Shown here: one piece after another, positions 1 through 12,900 of the stretch | How positions within the stretch are numbered: the stretch's first letter is position 1 | Layout: every line of letters begins with the position of its first letter | Assembly: GCA_033807775.1 (NCBI GenBank) | Contig: CM066321.1 | Location: forward strand, 42,136,850-42,200,849 | Reading direction: 5' to 3' | Source: Saussurea involucrata | Lineage: Eukaryota > Streptophyta > Magnoliopsida > Asterales > Asteraceae | DNA length: 64,000 nucleotides | Program-made: the position numbers and the translations under genes | The notes under the pieces: generated by a model | Database searches by the model: none | What the model was told of the DNA's origin: nothing | Seen by the model: the letters and a program-made list of their open reading frames with translations, nothing else

Positions 1-775
1 TCTCGTCGATGAAGGGCGGCGCCTGATACCCCGAGCAAGGCTCGACGTCGACAGGCACGGCTGCCCCGGGCAACTTGGCGAGCAAGGACAGGACGCACTT
101 ATTTTGGTCTTCTAACATCTTCAAACGCTGGGCGACGGGATCGTTAAGATCAGGATTTGCCCCTGTCAAGGGATTGGTCCATGGACTAGTGCCATTACCA
201 TGCGACGAACCATTAGTGTCCCCGTTGAATGGAACAGAATATGGCTGCGACCCATATTGGAATTGCTGCGGTCCGTTCTGAAACGATTGCGGTCCCTGCT
301 CGAAAGGCTGCGATCCACCGTGGAGTGGCTGAGATCCACCTTGAGGTCCATGCTGAAATGGCTGCTGAGATGGTTGCGACCCATGCTGGAAAGACTGCGA
401 CCCTTGTAATGGCTGAGACCCATTATTCACGGGTGGTGGCCTTATGTGCTGAGGAAGAACTGTCCCGAACTGAGGATTTGGGTTGAACTGCCCTGGCTGT
501 CGATTCTACATGAACGGGCCTGGAGGCTGATTCTGCGCAGATGAACCTGGATTCGGGACAAATGGTCTAGGGCCATTCTGGTCGAACGATCTTGGAATTG
601 GGTTCTGCACGAATGGCCTGGGACCATTTTGAGGCCCAAGAGGATTTCTTAACTGCAAGATCTCCTCAGCTGCTCTGCGATTCTGCTCTGTCATTGCATT
701 GAGCTGATTCCTGGCGACTTTGAGCTCCTGATACATCTGAGCAACAGCTTGTTGCGGATTTCCAGAGGCTGCCAT
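1..775 (-). pseudogene. gag: R1 gag, N-terminal part with one nonsense codon
   Basis: Gag forms the virus-like particle that packages element RNA in the cytoplasm. The reading frame opens with MAASGNPQQAVAQMYQEL at 775 and matches the R5 gag start almost residue for residue. A helical N-terminus is followed by a Gln/Pro/Phe/Gly-rich low-complexity stretch and then the start of the conserved region near the window edge (LNDPVAQRLKMLE). An in-frame TAG at 506-508 stands where R5 has CAG, a C-to-T change, so the copy is dead unless the stop is read through. Downstream of that stop the frame stays open to the window edge as far as I can follow it. The capsid core lies outside the window. Confidence 0.85.
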
Positions 776-855
776 TTTCCTGCAACAAAAAATAGAAGAA
801 ACTCCAAGAAACTATTAGTAGAATGCACGTTCGTCGAGGATTTTCTCTAGATAAG

Positions 856-873
856 GTCCCACGGATGGCGCCA
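856..873 (-). other. R1 primer-binding site
   Basis: Three bases inside the 5' LTR, the minus strand reads TGGCGCCATCCGTGGGAC, identical to R5 (15359-15376). The TGGCGCC start is common in plant Ty3/gypsy primer sites of the Tat/Athila branch. I cannot name the tRNA with certainty. Confidence 0.7.
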
Positions 874-876
874 AAC

Positions 877-1817
877 TGTTAATGCCAAAAATCGCACCAA
901 AGGGACAACTTAAGGTCGATGTGGACTTAATCAACTAAATAAAGGATCTTTCGACGAGATGTGCGACGAGGGAAAAAATAAACGAGACAAGGATTTGATG
1001 ACGCAGGAAAAACCTCAATCGAGGAAAAAACCTGCGGACGTCAGTGGGTGTCGTCGCTGCACTATGGTCGCCAATCAGGGGAGACGTCCTTGGTACTGGC
1101 GTCGGTCGTACGATGATTACAATACAAATGAAGGAAATACTTCGAAATGTAAAGTACAAGTGTTTGAATGTAAAAACAGGTGTTTGTCGTGTGTGAATAC
1201 AAAGTGTGAACTTCTGGTTGAGGGCTGTTGTCGTGCGTCGAGAGCGATACTTGAACTTTCCTTCAAGTGTTCTTGAGTTCGCTGTAAGGTTCTGGCTTTC
1301 AGTACTTGATCTCCGGAGTTTGAATGTTCTTTGCTATGAGTTTGGATGATTTTCTTTGCTGTTTGGTGATGTTCGCTGATGTATACTGGATGTTAACTGA
1401 TGTCCCTTGAAATGAGGCTTTAGCTTGTCTTTTATAGTCATCGCATCATTAATTAGCTCCATTAATGATTTGATCAACGACTGGAAACGGTCGCCGAAGT
1501 GATTATCCATAATGTCTTCATCCGTTACGGCTGCTTGCTGTTAATGGCTTTGACTCCTGCATTAAATACTTAACAAACGTAACAGTCAGGCTTAACGTTA
1601 GCTTTGGTCGTGGATGCAATGATCTTACGCAATGGTCGTACGGGACGGGCGATGCTATGGTCGAGCGTCATGGGAGACGTACGACTTACCTTTTATGGGA
1701 GAGGACGGATGTTTTCTGGGTTCTTGTCGAGACCTTATCTTAATACAAGATTTGGATTGTAACGTGCGTCTTACCTTCTCTGGTCGTGGTCGTACGACGT
1801 GATTTTTTGCCCAAACA
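877..1817 (-). repeat. R1 5' LTR (941 bp)
   Basis: On the plus strand it starts TGTTAATGCCAAAAATCG and ends TTTTGCCCAAACA, the reverse complement of the two R5 LTR ends. It carries the element promoter and polyadenylation signals. It is about 37 bp longer than the R5 LTRs. Short ORFs inside it are not genes. Confidence 0.9.
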
Positions 1818-4666
1818 GTATCGTCAGCAGAGTTTGAGTAGACAGTACGTTTATCAGTCGATCGACCGGTCTTTTGCCGCGGCTGCGATTGTTTTTGAGA
1901 ACAAGAATCAGTTTTAGAAACCTTAATCACAGCCGGGGTCGTTGGTTTTGTACAACATTCGCCTTTTTGAAAATTGACCGGGCGATTTACTGCTGGTGAA
2001 AGAAAGTCGGTATGACTTGGAAGAGGTTTGTCGAATGGAAGCGATTCAAACTCTTCATCAGAACTACCCTCGGAATTCATAAATTTGGAAAAATCTATAT
2101 CCGGAATCAATGGACTTGGATTGGTCGAGGCAGGTGAGGAACACTTTGTGTCGGTGTGCTTAGGTGAATCTGTTGCGGAAGCTAAGAAAAAGTCAGAGTT
2201 TAGATTCTTTAAAACACACTCATCTTGAGACCCTTTACCGTTTAGAGAGGATGTTTCTCCAATGAAAGCTTTGCACGAGGATGTGTTAGACGAGTCCGAG
2301 GAAGGTTCGGGTGAAATCGTCTTGTCTTCTTGAAGTAGGTCAATCTTCTCTAGAAGTTGACCATTTCTCACATGTGAGCCGATCGATTTCATTCCGAAGG
2401 ATTTCCTATCCTTCAACCGACACAGACTCGGTTGTTATGGATTTAACTGCCTCAAGTTCGGTTTTGAGCGCTTGGTTTTCCTTTTGAAAACATGATCTTT
2501 CCTTCTCGAGTGATTCCTCTAATTCGACAGTTTTTGCTTCCAAAATGAGAGACGGGACATAGAGTTTAAACTCGTCCATCTCAGTTTTGGGTTCGGGTGC
2601 TTGAGCCTCATCCTTTTTGGAGGAATCATTGGGCGTAGCAACCTTATAGCCATCAAAGTAGTAATTCGAGAGGTATTTATTTGGATTTTTCTTGTACGAG
2701 TAGTTCATAGGCTCGTAACAAAAAGGAAGTTGCATTTTGGTGGTATGTTTGCGCTTGTATTCCTCAGTTTCCTCTTCTTTCTCAGGTTCAAGAGACCAGT
2801 CCATTTGATTTCGTATTCAGGATACTTCTTAGGTATACCGAGACAATTAAAGTGATTGGGTGTCGGTCTTTTGGCTATACCCTTTTTCAAGTACTGAGGG
2901 TTGTCGTATCCGATTCCCCATTCCTTGTTGAAGTATGTGAATTCCTTGGGTTTATTCATGTGAATAGTCTGGTCTGTTTGACCTCTTTTGTGGAGTTTGG
3001 TTTCAAGATCTGTTATTTTGGAAACCATTTCCTTATGCTGAATTTGAAGAGATGAGCATTGATAAACAATCTTTGTGTTCTCATTCTTACACTGATCCAG
3101 CTGTGAATTCAGTTCAGATATTTTGGCCCTTAAGTCCTTAGGTGCTATTGAAAGATTTGTACATTTTTCTTTTAAGTTAGCATTTTTGGACTTATACTTT
3201 TCATTTTTTCGTTTTTAAACATCTAGCTTTTCAGTTAATGATTTGATTTCAAGCAGTTGTTCATTAATGATGGCCTTATAGGAATCTGTTCGTGCAACAA
3301 TAGGTTCAAACTGTTTGATTAAGCCTTGAAAGATTGGATCACATACCGGACACAGTTTTGCCTTTTCTTCTGGAGGAGAATGGTAGCCCATGAAAGTGTC
3401 GGCATCTTCAGAATCGCTTTCGTCATCAGAACGAGCCAACCAATGGTCATCTTCGACAAAGAGAGCTTCTCCCGCCTCTTTATGTTCTGCCAGCAGGAGT
3501 TTGGACTTGTAGTAATGTGCGTTCTTCACGACAGGCTTCCTATAGTCCTTTGCAAAATGACCCAATTTCCCACAGTTGTAGCAGGTGACGGGTTCGTCCT
3601 TCTTCTTCTTTTATGGCTTGCGGTCTTCTTTCTCACCCTTCTCCTTCTTGTCAGGCTGCTTGTGCTCATCTGCCTTCTTCTTGCCTTTATATTTATCGTG
3701 ATAATCATGGCGCTTGTTGGAGTAAGTGGAGTAGCGCTGATTTTTGGATGTAGGTTTTTTGAAGAACTTCTTCTGCTGGAAAGATTTAGAGAGCAGAGCC
3801 ATTGCTTTCTTCACATCATTCAATTCAGGATCAGAATCACTGTCCTCTTCTTCCTTAGATTCTGGCTCAGATTCACTTGGCTCTTGGGCACGTTTGGAAC
3901 GACGGCTGGAGGATTTGCCTCATTTTGAAGAAACAACAGCTAGTGCGCCAGCTGGTGACTTGAGAGCGGCCTTCTTGTTGCTCAGAATCTCCGTCACTTC
4001 ATCTTCGTCCTGGAGAAGCATCTCATAGAGTTCGTGAATTGGAACGTCCTCCATTAAGTGGTTGTGTTTGATGTGAGAAGCAAACACTTTCCATTCAGGA
4101 AGGAGGTTGCTCAAGAATTTGAGTGCATTCTCCGTATTTGAACGATTGATTTTATTCTTGTGGAGCTCGTTCGGTAGAAGACAAAAACGTTCATAAGTCT
4201 GGGAGATTGATTCGCCGACACGCTCCTTGAAGCTGTCAAACTTTGTAATGTAGCTATTGATCTTCAGTTGGTTGCCGACCTTGCTCCCACTCATCATTTT
4301 CTCCACCTGATCCCACATGTCCTTTGCTGTGCCTTTGTAGCTATCTATGGCTGTGTACACCGGATTCGGTAGAGCCTGAACAAGATACCTCTTGGCATGC
4401 TTTTCACTATCATGCATGCCCTTTTCGTCCTCGCTCATCTTCGAGTATGACATGTCCTCATAACGAACTTGACCACCTTTAGCTGATGCTGGTATAGTCT
4501 TCATGGGTTTAGGTTGTGGCCCATTAGTTAGAGCGTGCTAGATGAACTCGAAGTTATTCTTCGACTCGATGAAGATAACGAATCTATCCCGCCATTGGCT
4601 GTATTCTCCCCGGTAGAGAGTCAACGGCTTGGAGTCGGTGCCGATAGAGAGTGCGTCACGAGACAT
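1818..4666 (-). pseudogene. gag: R2 gag, decayed
   Basis: This encoded the particle protein. The start is the ATG at 4666 (MSRDALSIGTDSKPLTLYRG), the usual N-terminal motif of copia gags. A TAG follows about 42 codons later, near 4540. The capsid (UBN2-type) domain lies at 4504-3920 and the zinc knuckle at about 3600-3540 (CYNCGKLGHFAKDY). In the knuckle the last Cys of CX2CX4HX4C has become Tyr. A coiled-coil segment lies at about 3340-3010, and a long Ser/Asp-rich tail runs to the R1 junction. The tail motif MNSEGSSDEEFESLPFDK recurs in R6. At least four frame changes separate the pieces, so no full product is possible. Confidence 0.85.
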
Positions 4667-5430
4667 ATTTGTTGATTGCACTAATGTGATCGTCAGACGC
4701 TTGTTCGATTCAAAGAGGTTTCCTAACGCAAGGCACTAAGAGTGATGTCCTAACGCAGGTTCTAAGAGTGATATAGGCTAAACAGGTAAGAAACTAGCTA
4801 ATCAGAACTTAACGGATAGGAATCCGGATGAACAAGTGTCTGATCTGGAAGTGTCTGGATCAGATGTGTGTGAAACTGTTCAGATAGCAGTAGTGTCCGG
4901 GTAAGCAGAAGAGTCTGGATAAACTAAGGTTTTCGGATAACAGAAAGTTACCGGATGAACTAAGTTTACCGGATAGAATTGACTTACCGGATAAAATGAA
5001 AGTTACCGTATGAAATTTGAAAAACTTACCAGATAGCTCCGGTTTCCGAATGAATTAACTTACCGGGAACAGATGGATCCGGATAGTATGACTTACCGGA
5101 CGATTTACCGGAAACACAATTAACCGGAAACTTTGAGTTGTCCAAGTAAATGGAATTTACCGGAAACTTTAAGTTACCGGATGAGTTTTGTCCGAAAAGT
5201 AACGAAGGAATGAACTTACCCGGAAAGAAATAAGGATGTTCCGGAAAGTGGGGCTGGTATCCGGAAACTGCGGCTGTGGTTGAATTGATCGACTGGAATG
5301 CGATTAGGGTTGACAATAACTCTCCTGAAAGGTTAGAAACTTTCCAAAAGAGCAAAATAACACTACCCTAATCAATTTTCAAGCCAAATAACACAGTTTT
5401 GGATGAAAACAACTTTTATATAATAAGCAC
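4667..5430 (-). other. R2 5' leader with CCGG-rich degenerate repeats
   Basis: This is non-coding leader upstream of gag. It contains many degenerate copies of TTACCGGA, CCGGATA and CCGGAAAC, densest at 4900-5260, and two copies of a CCTAACGCA word at 4720-4760. The same words and order occur in the R6 leader, so it is the untranslated leader of this family and not a gene. Confidence 0.75.
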
Positions 5431-8400
5431 TTGAACTTCTATTCAACACGATTTTATCCCTAACACTATCCTCCGTCAAGGAGGTCGCATTACCCACCAT
5501 TCGCTCACCTTTAACACTTTCCGGAGTCAACGCTTCTAGTTGCCACTTCTTTATGTCGTCTAACAGGTTGAACGTCACTTCGGCCCTTAGCACCACAATC
5601 TTTGAGGTTTTTACTCTTTCCTTTTGACCCAGCGCATCGGCCACCACATTGGCTTTTCCTGGATGGTACTCAATCTGGAAATCATAATCCGTTAGTAGCT
5701 CTATCCATCTTCTCTGTCGCATGTTTAACTCCTTCTGATCAAAGAGGTGACATGGGCTCTTATGATCCGTGAAAATCTGACATTTCGTTCCGTAGAGGTA
5801 ATGTCGCCAAATCTTTAAAGAAAAAAATACGCCCACTAATTCCAAATCATGAGTGGGGTACCGCATTTCGCGTTCCTTCAGTTGACGAGATGCGTACGCG
5901 ATCACTTTCCCTCGTTGCATTAGCACACACCCTAGTCCAAGTCTAGATGCGTCGTTATATACCACAAAATCGTCAGACCCGTCTCGCGTATTTTAACTCT
6001 ATTGACTTCGTTGACTAAGAAAAGTGCAAAGTTTTCTTGGACGGAGGCGCAAAGCGAGGGCTTTCAAAAGACGATAATATCCCGCTAAACCCAGGAAACT
6101 TCGAACTTCCGACGGGTTCTTAGGTTGCTCCAATCTTGGATGGCCTCGATTTTGGATGGGTCCACTTCAATCCCGTCCTAGGACACCACGTGTCCAAGGA
6201 ATTGCACCTCCCGGAGCCAAAACTCACACTTTGAAAACTTCACGTAAAGCTTCTCTCGTTTCAGCAGTTCCAATACAGCCCGAAGGTGCTCTTCATGCTC
6301 TTTCTCTAACTTCGAGTACACCAAGATGTCGTCTATGAATACAATCACGAACTTATCTAAATAGGGCTGACACACCCTATTCATCAAGTCCATAAACGCT
6401 GATGGCGCATTGGTTAAACCAAATGACATCACTAGAAATTCGTAATGCCATATCTAGTCCGAAAAGCCGTATTCGGTATGTCCGCCTCCCTTACCTTAAG
6501 GTGATGGTACCCTAACAACAAGTCAATCTTCGAGAAGTAGCCAGCTCCTTGCAATTGATCGAACAGGTCGTCTATTCTCGGAATCGGATACTTATTCTTG
6601 ATCGTAACCTTGTTGAGTTCCCGGTAATCTATGCACATCCGCATAGTCCCGTCCTTCTTATTTACAAAGAGTACCGGCGCGCCCCATGGCAAGGTACTCG
6701 GCCTAATGAATGCTTTGTCCAACAACTCCTATAGTTGTGACATCATCTCCTTCATCTCAGAAGGTGCCAACCTATAAGGCGCGTGAGCTATTAGTGCAGC
6801 TCCACGAACTAGATCGATTCAGAACTCAATTTGACGATCCGGGGGCAGGTTTGTCAAATCATCCGGAAACACCTCCAGATACTCCTTTTCTACTAACACA
6901 TCCTCTACCCCCCGCTTCTCTTTCTTATCATCTACAACGTAGGCTAAGTATCCCGAACACCCTTTCCTCAAACACTTAGTAGCTTTCAACATCGAGATGA
7001 GACTCACACTTCTATCACGTCGATTCCCATAAATCACTACAGTCCCCTTATCCGGTATCTTTACCCGAATCAACTTCTTATTACACACAATATCTGCACT
7101 ATTTGAGGCTAACTAATCCATACCCAATACTACATCGAACCCCCCCAACGCCATCGGATACAACCGCATGGGTATCAAACTCCTCTCTATGTCTATGACA
7201 CAGTCTTCCACCACACTCCTAATTAGCACCCTATTTTCATCCGCAATCTCCACTTCTAATACCCATTCTAACCGCTTAGGTCTCACTCCCAAGGACTTCA
7301 TAAAATCGTGGGATATAAAGAAGCGGTTTGCTCCATAATCAAACAACACCTTTGCACATAGAGAGTTTACCAAAAACGTACCTGTTACCACATCTGGAGT
7401 CCCTTCTGCCTCCGTCTCTGTCATGTTGAACGCGTGTCCCTTTGGACGTGCCGGTTCCGCCCTTTCCCATCCCCTCTACTCAAGGCTCTACCTCCCATCT
7501 GTGCTGACCATGCTTTCTTAAGTTATGGGCAATCAAACCGCATGTGGTCAGGCGACCTACACTGGTAGCATGATCTCTTGCTTGGGCAATCCCTTGCATG
7601 TGACCCGGTATCCCACACCGGAAACATGACCTCGACTACACCGCACATTCCCCTCGATGCACCCTTCGACATTTTCCGCACGGCTTAATCCTAAATCCCT
7701 GATTCCCCCGTTGCTATGGCCTGAACGTCCTCCCTTTCCTGACATCACTCCCCGGTGCATCCCACTTCCTTTTATCCCCAACTTTCTTAGTCACTTGACG
7801 GTTCTTTTCTTTTTCCGTCCGCTCGGCTGCATTAATAGCTGCTTGAAAGGTGGTAGGATTTCTTATTGAAGTCAGCTCTCTTATATTGTTCCTCACTCAG
7901 TACAGATACCACTCCACTCGCCGCTCCTCAGTCGGCTCATACATTTCAGCAAAACGTGACTTTTCGATGAACTTGGAGGTGTACTCCCTAACTGTCATCC
8001 TACCTTGTTCCAATCCCAAGAATTCCTCTTCCAGTTTCTTTATTGCAGCCAGTGGGCAAAATTGTGCTCGGAATTTCTCCACAAATGCCTCCCAAGACAT
8101 TGCTTTTGCCGCTGACGACCCCTTACCTCCGGTCTCAGCATCCCACCAGTACATAGTATCAGACTTAACATAGACAACGCAAACATTACTCGGTCTCCAT
8201 CAGCATACTTGGAAGTATTAAACGCCAATTCCATCTCCCTCACCCATTTCATTGCTATCACTGCATCACACTCTCCCTCGAACGTAGGAGCACGAAGCGA
8301 ACGCCTTGTAGTTTCATCCTTTAGCTGTAGACTCATTCACCACTAGCCGAGTCGACTAGAAGTGATCCCTAGTACCGGTTACCAACGGGCTCGACAACTC

Positions 8401-8861
8401 CACACTTTCTTTGTTCTCGCTTGCCTCCTTGCTTCCAGATGCCGACTGATCCTGCATAGCGAGGAGAGCTTGCAAAGTCTCCTGAATCTTACCCAGCTCA
8501 GTAGCCAGGTTCTCCCGAGTCACAAACATATTTGTGACCCGACCACGCCCCCTAGGCTGGTTGCGTACCCTTATGGTAGCCGAACTCTCTTGCTGAGATA
8601 TTTCCTAAACAACCGGAATCTCCATGCTCCTTGCCCTATGACTCACTAGTGTTGTCCTTCGGATTGCGTTTCCCCCATTGGTTTCATGCACCTGGGTGGT
8701 GGCCCGGTGAGGCGTTCTCCCCCGTCCCCTACCACGACCCCTACCCCATCCCCGAGTGGCAGCCTGCCTTGGGATCTCCTGTGGTCCGTCAGCGAGGACC
8801 TCCTCATTCTGAACTCTCTATCAGCAGGTACGGACCTGCTTCTTAATGTTCTCTCAGCCAT
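5431..8861 (-). pseudogene. gag-pol: R3 gag-protease-RT-RNase H, decayed
   Basis: This encoded a chromovirus polyprotein. Gag starts at the ATG at 8861 (MAERTLRSRS, followed by a Gly/Arg-rich N-terminus). The capsid region lies at 8336-7900 (AFVEKFRAQFCPLAA) and a degraded Cys/His region at about 7700-7500. Protease is at 7424-7113, where the catalytic D-S-G has become D-Y-G (VLFDYGANRFF). RT is at 6725-6178 with FIDD in FVIVFIDDILVYSK and FSKCEFWLREVQFLGH. RNase H and its connection lie at 5965-5440 (IFTDHKSPCHLFDQKELN). Multiple stops and frame changes mean no function remains. The nearest homologue in the window is R10. Confidence 0.88.
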
Positions 8862-9123
8862 GACGACAACTGAAAGAATTTCACAAGTAACAAACACTCA
8901 ACAACGGATTTGCTAAATAAGGTAATTTAAGCACTTACATGTAGCTGTAAATTCACAATTACACTGGTCAGGTGTAATTCCAAATTTACCTTACATTACC
9001 ATTCTTGCTACCTTATCCTTACGTGCACCTATAGTGATATTTCTTAAAGGCAATCCTATAACTCGGTTGTGTTCCTTAACCTACAATTTAAGTTTAGGCC
9101 CGCTCGGTCACAGATTCATAGCA

Positions 9124-9930
9124 TGCGAGTATAGCGTTCCCAAAACATATAGTTAATGCGAGAAATATGGTTGAATTTATAAATAAAATCATGCTCGCAT
9201 ATCATACCATTACCAATGATAAAATGTAATTCACATCTCAGTTCAGGTAAAAAGGGTTAAGGGAACTCACCTGAATACGAAGGTTGACAATACTTGAGTC
9301 TTACTTCCGGACTACCCGAAACGCACCTAAACCAACAAGCAGCTTAAGGTCAGGCAACTCTATCCGAACTCACAACTAGGCTTACTCTTTTCCGGAAATT
9401 CCCAGATTCCGGACAACTATTAGAATCCAGAACACCAAATCTGGAACCCCAAATTCGGACTCCCCAATCCGGACTCCCCAATCCGGAATCCCAATCCGGA
9501 CCCCGTCTCCGGACTCCCAATCCGGAACTCCCGAATCCGGAACTCCGTAATCCGGACTAGGCGATTTCCAGACTGGACGAACCAGAAATCCCTAAACTCC
9601 TCTTAAATCGATCAAATTCAGCGTTCTTGCCCCAAAAACATTTATATAAAAAGCCCAGATTACTCTCTTAACCTTTCACATACATATGACCGCGATTTAA
9701 CCAAATCTCAACCCAAAGTAGAAGTAAATCACCAATTTCATTCTTACAAAATGTACAGAGAAAGGAAAATGGAGGAATCACTTGGATTTCTCAAACTATT
9801 AATTAAATGGCATTTGATTCAAGCAGGGAGATAGAAGAGATAACACCAAATTGAAATTTACCTATGAAGATACTTTTAGAATTGCCTTCTCTCTGATTGC
9901 TCTCCTTCTTCCTGATTTCCAACCCCCACA
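9124..9930 (-). repeat. R3 5' LTR (approximate left edge)
   Basis: The right edge is taken at CCCCACA (9930), directly before sequence that aligns to the R4 third ORF. The left edge is placed at TGCGAGTATAGCG by alignment with the R10 leader, where the LTR follows the primer site; here that site is mutated beyond recognition. A run of AATCCGGA-like words occupies 9380-9560. The 8862-9123 stretch is the leader between LTR and gag and holds no gene. Confidence 0.55.
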
Positions 9931-12900
9931 AGAAAACTTGGTTCTGGTTTGAGAAAACTTACAGTATATGACCTTGTCGAGGTTGGACTCTGAGAAGACT
10001 TGGTGTTTTGGCTTGGGTGTTGTTCTTGTGAAGATGTTCTCGAGGTCAGCATGGAAGACGGGATCTTGAATGGTTGGTGGCAGAAGATCTCTGGCACTTA
10101 TGTTGTACAGATATCTGTACACCACCTCTTCCATCTGTGGTGGAGGTGCACCGGGTGGAGGCATGGGCCTGCGCAGAGCATCCATTTTATTCTTGATTTG
10201 GGCCACTTGATCCGCTGTGACTTTTGCCGTCAGATCTAGAATTGGTATGTTTGACAGAGGAGTAGCACCGAAAGCCCAGTCTTCTTCTTCTGGCTTTGGT
10301 GTCACATATGCATCAAAAGAGCTCTTCATCAATTTTTTTGCTGGTTGATGCTTTAGCTTCTTCTTCTTGGGTTCCTCTGTCATTATCCCCCTTGACTTTA
10401 TTTTTTGCCTTCGGCTGTAGATCTTCTTGTAGAGATTGGGTTGCCTCTGTGGGTTTTGTCTTTTGGGGTTCCGATGGCTTTGACGGAGGTACTTCTGTAG
10501 GTTTTGTGCGGGTTGCCTCTGTTGGTTTTGTCACTTGTGCTTCTGAGGGCTTGGTTGGTGATGTGGGTTTTGTAGGTGAGGCTTCTATGGTTTTGCTCAG
10601 ATGTTTTCTTTTGTGAGCAATGGTTTTGGTTCTGGTTTTGGGTGTGGGAGATGGGGGTTTTGTCTTTTCGGCTTCTGGTGTTGGGGAAGGGAGTTCTTCT
10701 GGTGATTTTAGTTTTGGTGATTAGGATGGTTGATCTTCTTCGGAGGATGTTAGGATTTTGAATTCTTCACGGATTGGGATATCTTTTCCGAATACAGAGG
10801 TTGTTTCCACAGAGGTGGGTGTTGCCTTTGTGGTCTTCTGCTGTTGATCTTCTTTGGTTTCAAGTACTTGGGTTATGATTGGGGTTTCTTCAGAGGGTAT
10901 TTCCACAGTGGTGGTTGTTGCCTCTGTGGTCTGTTGTTGGTTTCCTCCTTGGGTTTGAGTTGGGGGAACTTGGTTTAGCGGTTCTGCTGATATTGGTGGT
11001 TCTGGTAGACATTTGCTTGCAGCTTTCTCCCCCTCAGGATGATCTGATGGACTATCAGAGTCATCATCAGAGTCATCATCAGAGTCATCCTGACCCTCAT
11101 CTGTAGTGCCTTCTGCTCTGCACGAAGCTTCTGGCTTTTTGGGTGGTGTGGCACCTGCAGCGATCATCTTTGCGCATAGGTCATCACAGAGGCCAAGTAG
11201 GGTATGGACCCCTGCCTCTGTGTTGAAGCGTATTTTGCCGAATCTTCTCTGAAAGTCTTTGACGTAATTAGCGTTGGCAGCAGTGAAGGCTCTGATAAAC
11301 TCGGTGACTTGATCAAGTATCCCTTGCCCAAGTTCTGTGAGTTGTGCTCTGGTCATGTAGTCGGAGGGCTGCATGGCCAGAGTTTGTCTAGTTGTTTGTT
11401 CTTGAACAAACTCAAGGGCCTTCTTTAAATCATCAGGAGTAATGCCCGCAAAAGTTGGCGTTTGAGCTGTCTTCAGTTGTTCAAATAGGGCTTTCACAGA
11501 GCTTTGGAAAGCAGAGGTAGTAGCTTTCTTGAAGTTAGCAGCAGCAGAGGTGGCAGAGGTTGTAGCAGTTGACTTCATCTGGGCTAAGGCATTTTGCACC
11601 TCTGTGGACATATTGTCCATTTTGGTGTTCAGATTATTGAGAGCCCTGGAAGTTGTATCTGCAAAAGAATCAAAGGAGCTTTTCAACTCCTTCAACGTAT
11701 TGTCCACATAGGTGACAAGTGTTTGGAACGCATCCCTTGAGACTTGTGAACTTGGTGTAACCTCTGGGGGAACACATTCGTCCCCAGAGTGAGTCCCTAT
11801 TCGTTGGACACCTTCTTTCGTCCCTGTATTGACGTTGAGGACGGAAGGATTTCCCTCTAATCCTCGAGTAGAGGATTTATCAGCCTCAGACTCTATAGAG
11901 GTTCTGTTAAGGACATTGTCTTGCTCCACTCCAGAGGTGGGTACAAGAGTATCCTTATGTTGACTCGGAGACTTGTCTAGAGTCTCTCCGTCTTTGTGCA
12001 CTCTAAGCTCCTCTGAAGAGCCTATTGGACCTATAAGTGTGTGCGTGTCAGAGGAAACGAATTCCTCTGTAGGGATTTCTGTTGTGATCAGGGGCGATGG
12101 ATCACGAACTAAGGGTAAGTCCTTTTGAGAGGACTCCCCTGGAATGGTTTCCCCGGCTATTAGTGGCACAGAGGTGGAAGGAATTTCCTCTGCCCGGTCA
12201 GTTTGGGGTGGGTTCGAGCTATGCTGCTCTTGTTCAATATTACCTTCTGCCACTAGACTGGTGGTAATAGAAGTGTGGGTTGCACTGGGAGTTGGTTGGG
12301 GTTGTGTGCCTCTACTATTTCAGGCTTCTGTTCTGGATTCTTGCTTTGTTGGGCATCCTATCACTACTTCACCATCTATTTTCTCAGCCTCTCTTTCTAT
12401 CCTACGTCCCGCTACTTCTACCCTAACTTCCGTTGCAGCTTCTGCCCCAGAGACTAAGGAGTCGTATATTGGATGAGAGCCAATTAATTGTTGTACATGG
12501 GGATGCAGAGGTCCTTCGTTTATCTGGGTATCTTTTTCTTCTTCAGAATCTACCTCTGAGACTAAGACTGGTGGGGTTTTGGTGGTAGTTTTAGCCAGAT
12601 CTTCTGGGCTTGCTCTTAGCACATTAAATCCAGGTTGTGTGAAGGGGTTCTGTAGAACTTCTGGAGTCCCAGACTGAATATTCTGTGGGGTTTGGTCATC
12701 TTCATCTAAGTCAGAAGAGATTCTGAAGTCTGGAGCTTCTGTTGAATGACGAGATAGAGCTTCTGCGGTCCATCCAGAAGGGTCTAAAGAGTGTGCAATC
12801 CCGGGTTGTTGGAGGAAGACAGAAAAATCACCCTGATCTTCTGCATAATTGATGGGTGAAGGTGATTGCAGAGGTTGGTCTTGGGTTTCTTCGACCATTT

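Larger units (their letters stand above)
1..1817 (-). mobile_element. R1: Tat-lineage Ty3/gypsy LTR retrotransposon, 5' end only
   Basis: This is the 5' part of a minus-strand element that runs off the left edge of the window. In element order it has a 5' LTR (1817 to 877), a primer-binding site and the N-terminal half of gag. It is the same family as R5, with matching LTR termini, primer site and gag start. It interrupts the gag tail of R2 at 1818. No target-site duplication can be checked because the other end is outside the window. Confidence 0.9.
1818..5430 (-). mobile_element. R2: Sirevirus-like Ty1/copia fragment (R6 family)
   Basis: This holds the leader and gag of a minus-strand copia element. 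The leader, the gag tail and a CCGG-rich word match R6 (34740-37869) in the opposite orientation. The 5' LTR and primer site are missing at the right edge, where sequence passes into R3 near 5430 (uncertain by about 20 bp). The left edge is cut by the LTR of R1 at 1818. pol and the third ORF are not in the window. Confidence 0.85.
5431..9930 (-). mobile_element. R3: Tekay-like chromovirus (Ty3/gypsy), 3' half lost
   Basis: This is a minus-strand gypsy element with a 5' LTR (9930 to ~9124), an eroded primer-site region, gag, protease, RT and RNase H. Integrase, chromodomain and 3' LTR are absent because the sequence switches to the R2 leader just after RNase H. Its 5' LTR abuts the third ORF of R4 at 9930/9931, so it most likely inserted there. 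The protein order matches R10, but the copy is much more damaged. Confidence 0.88.
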
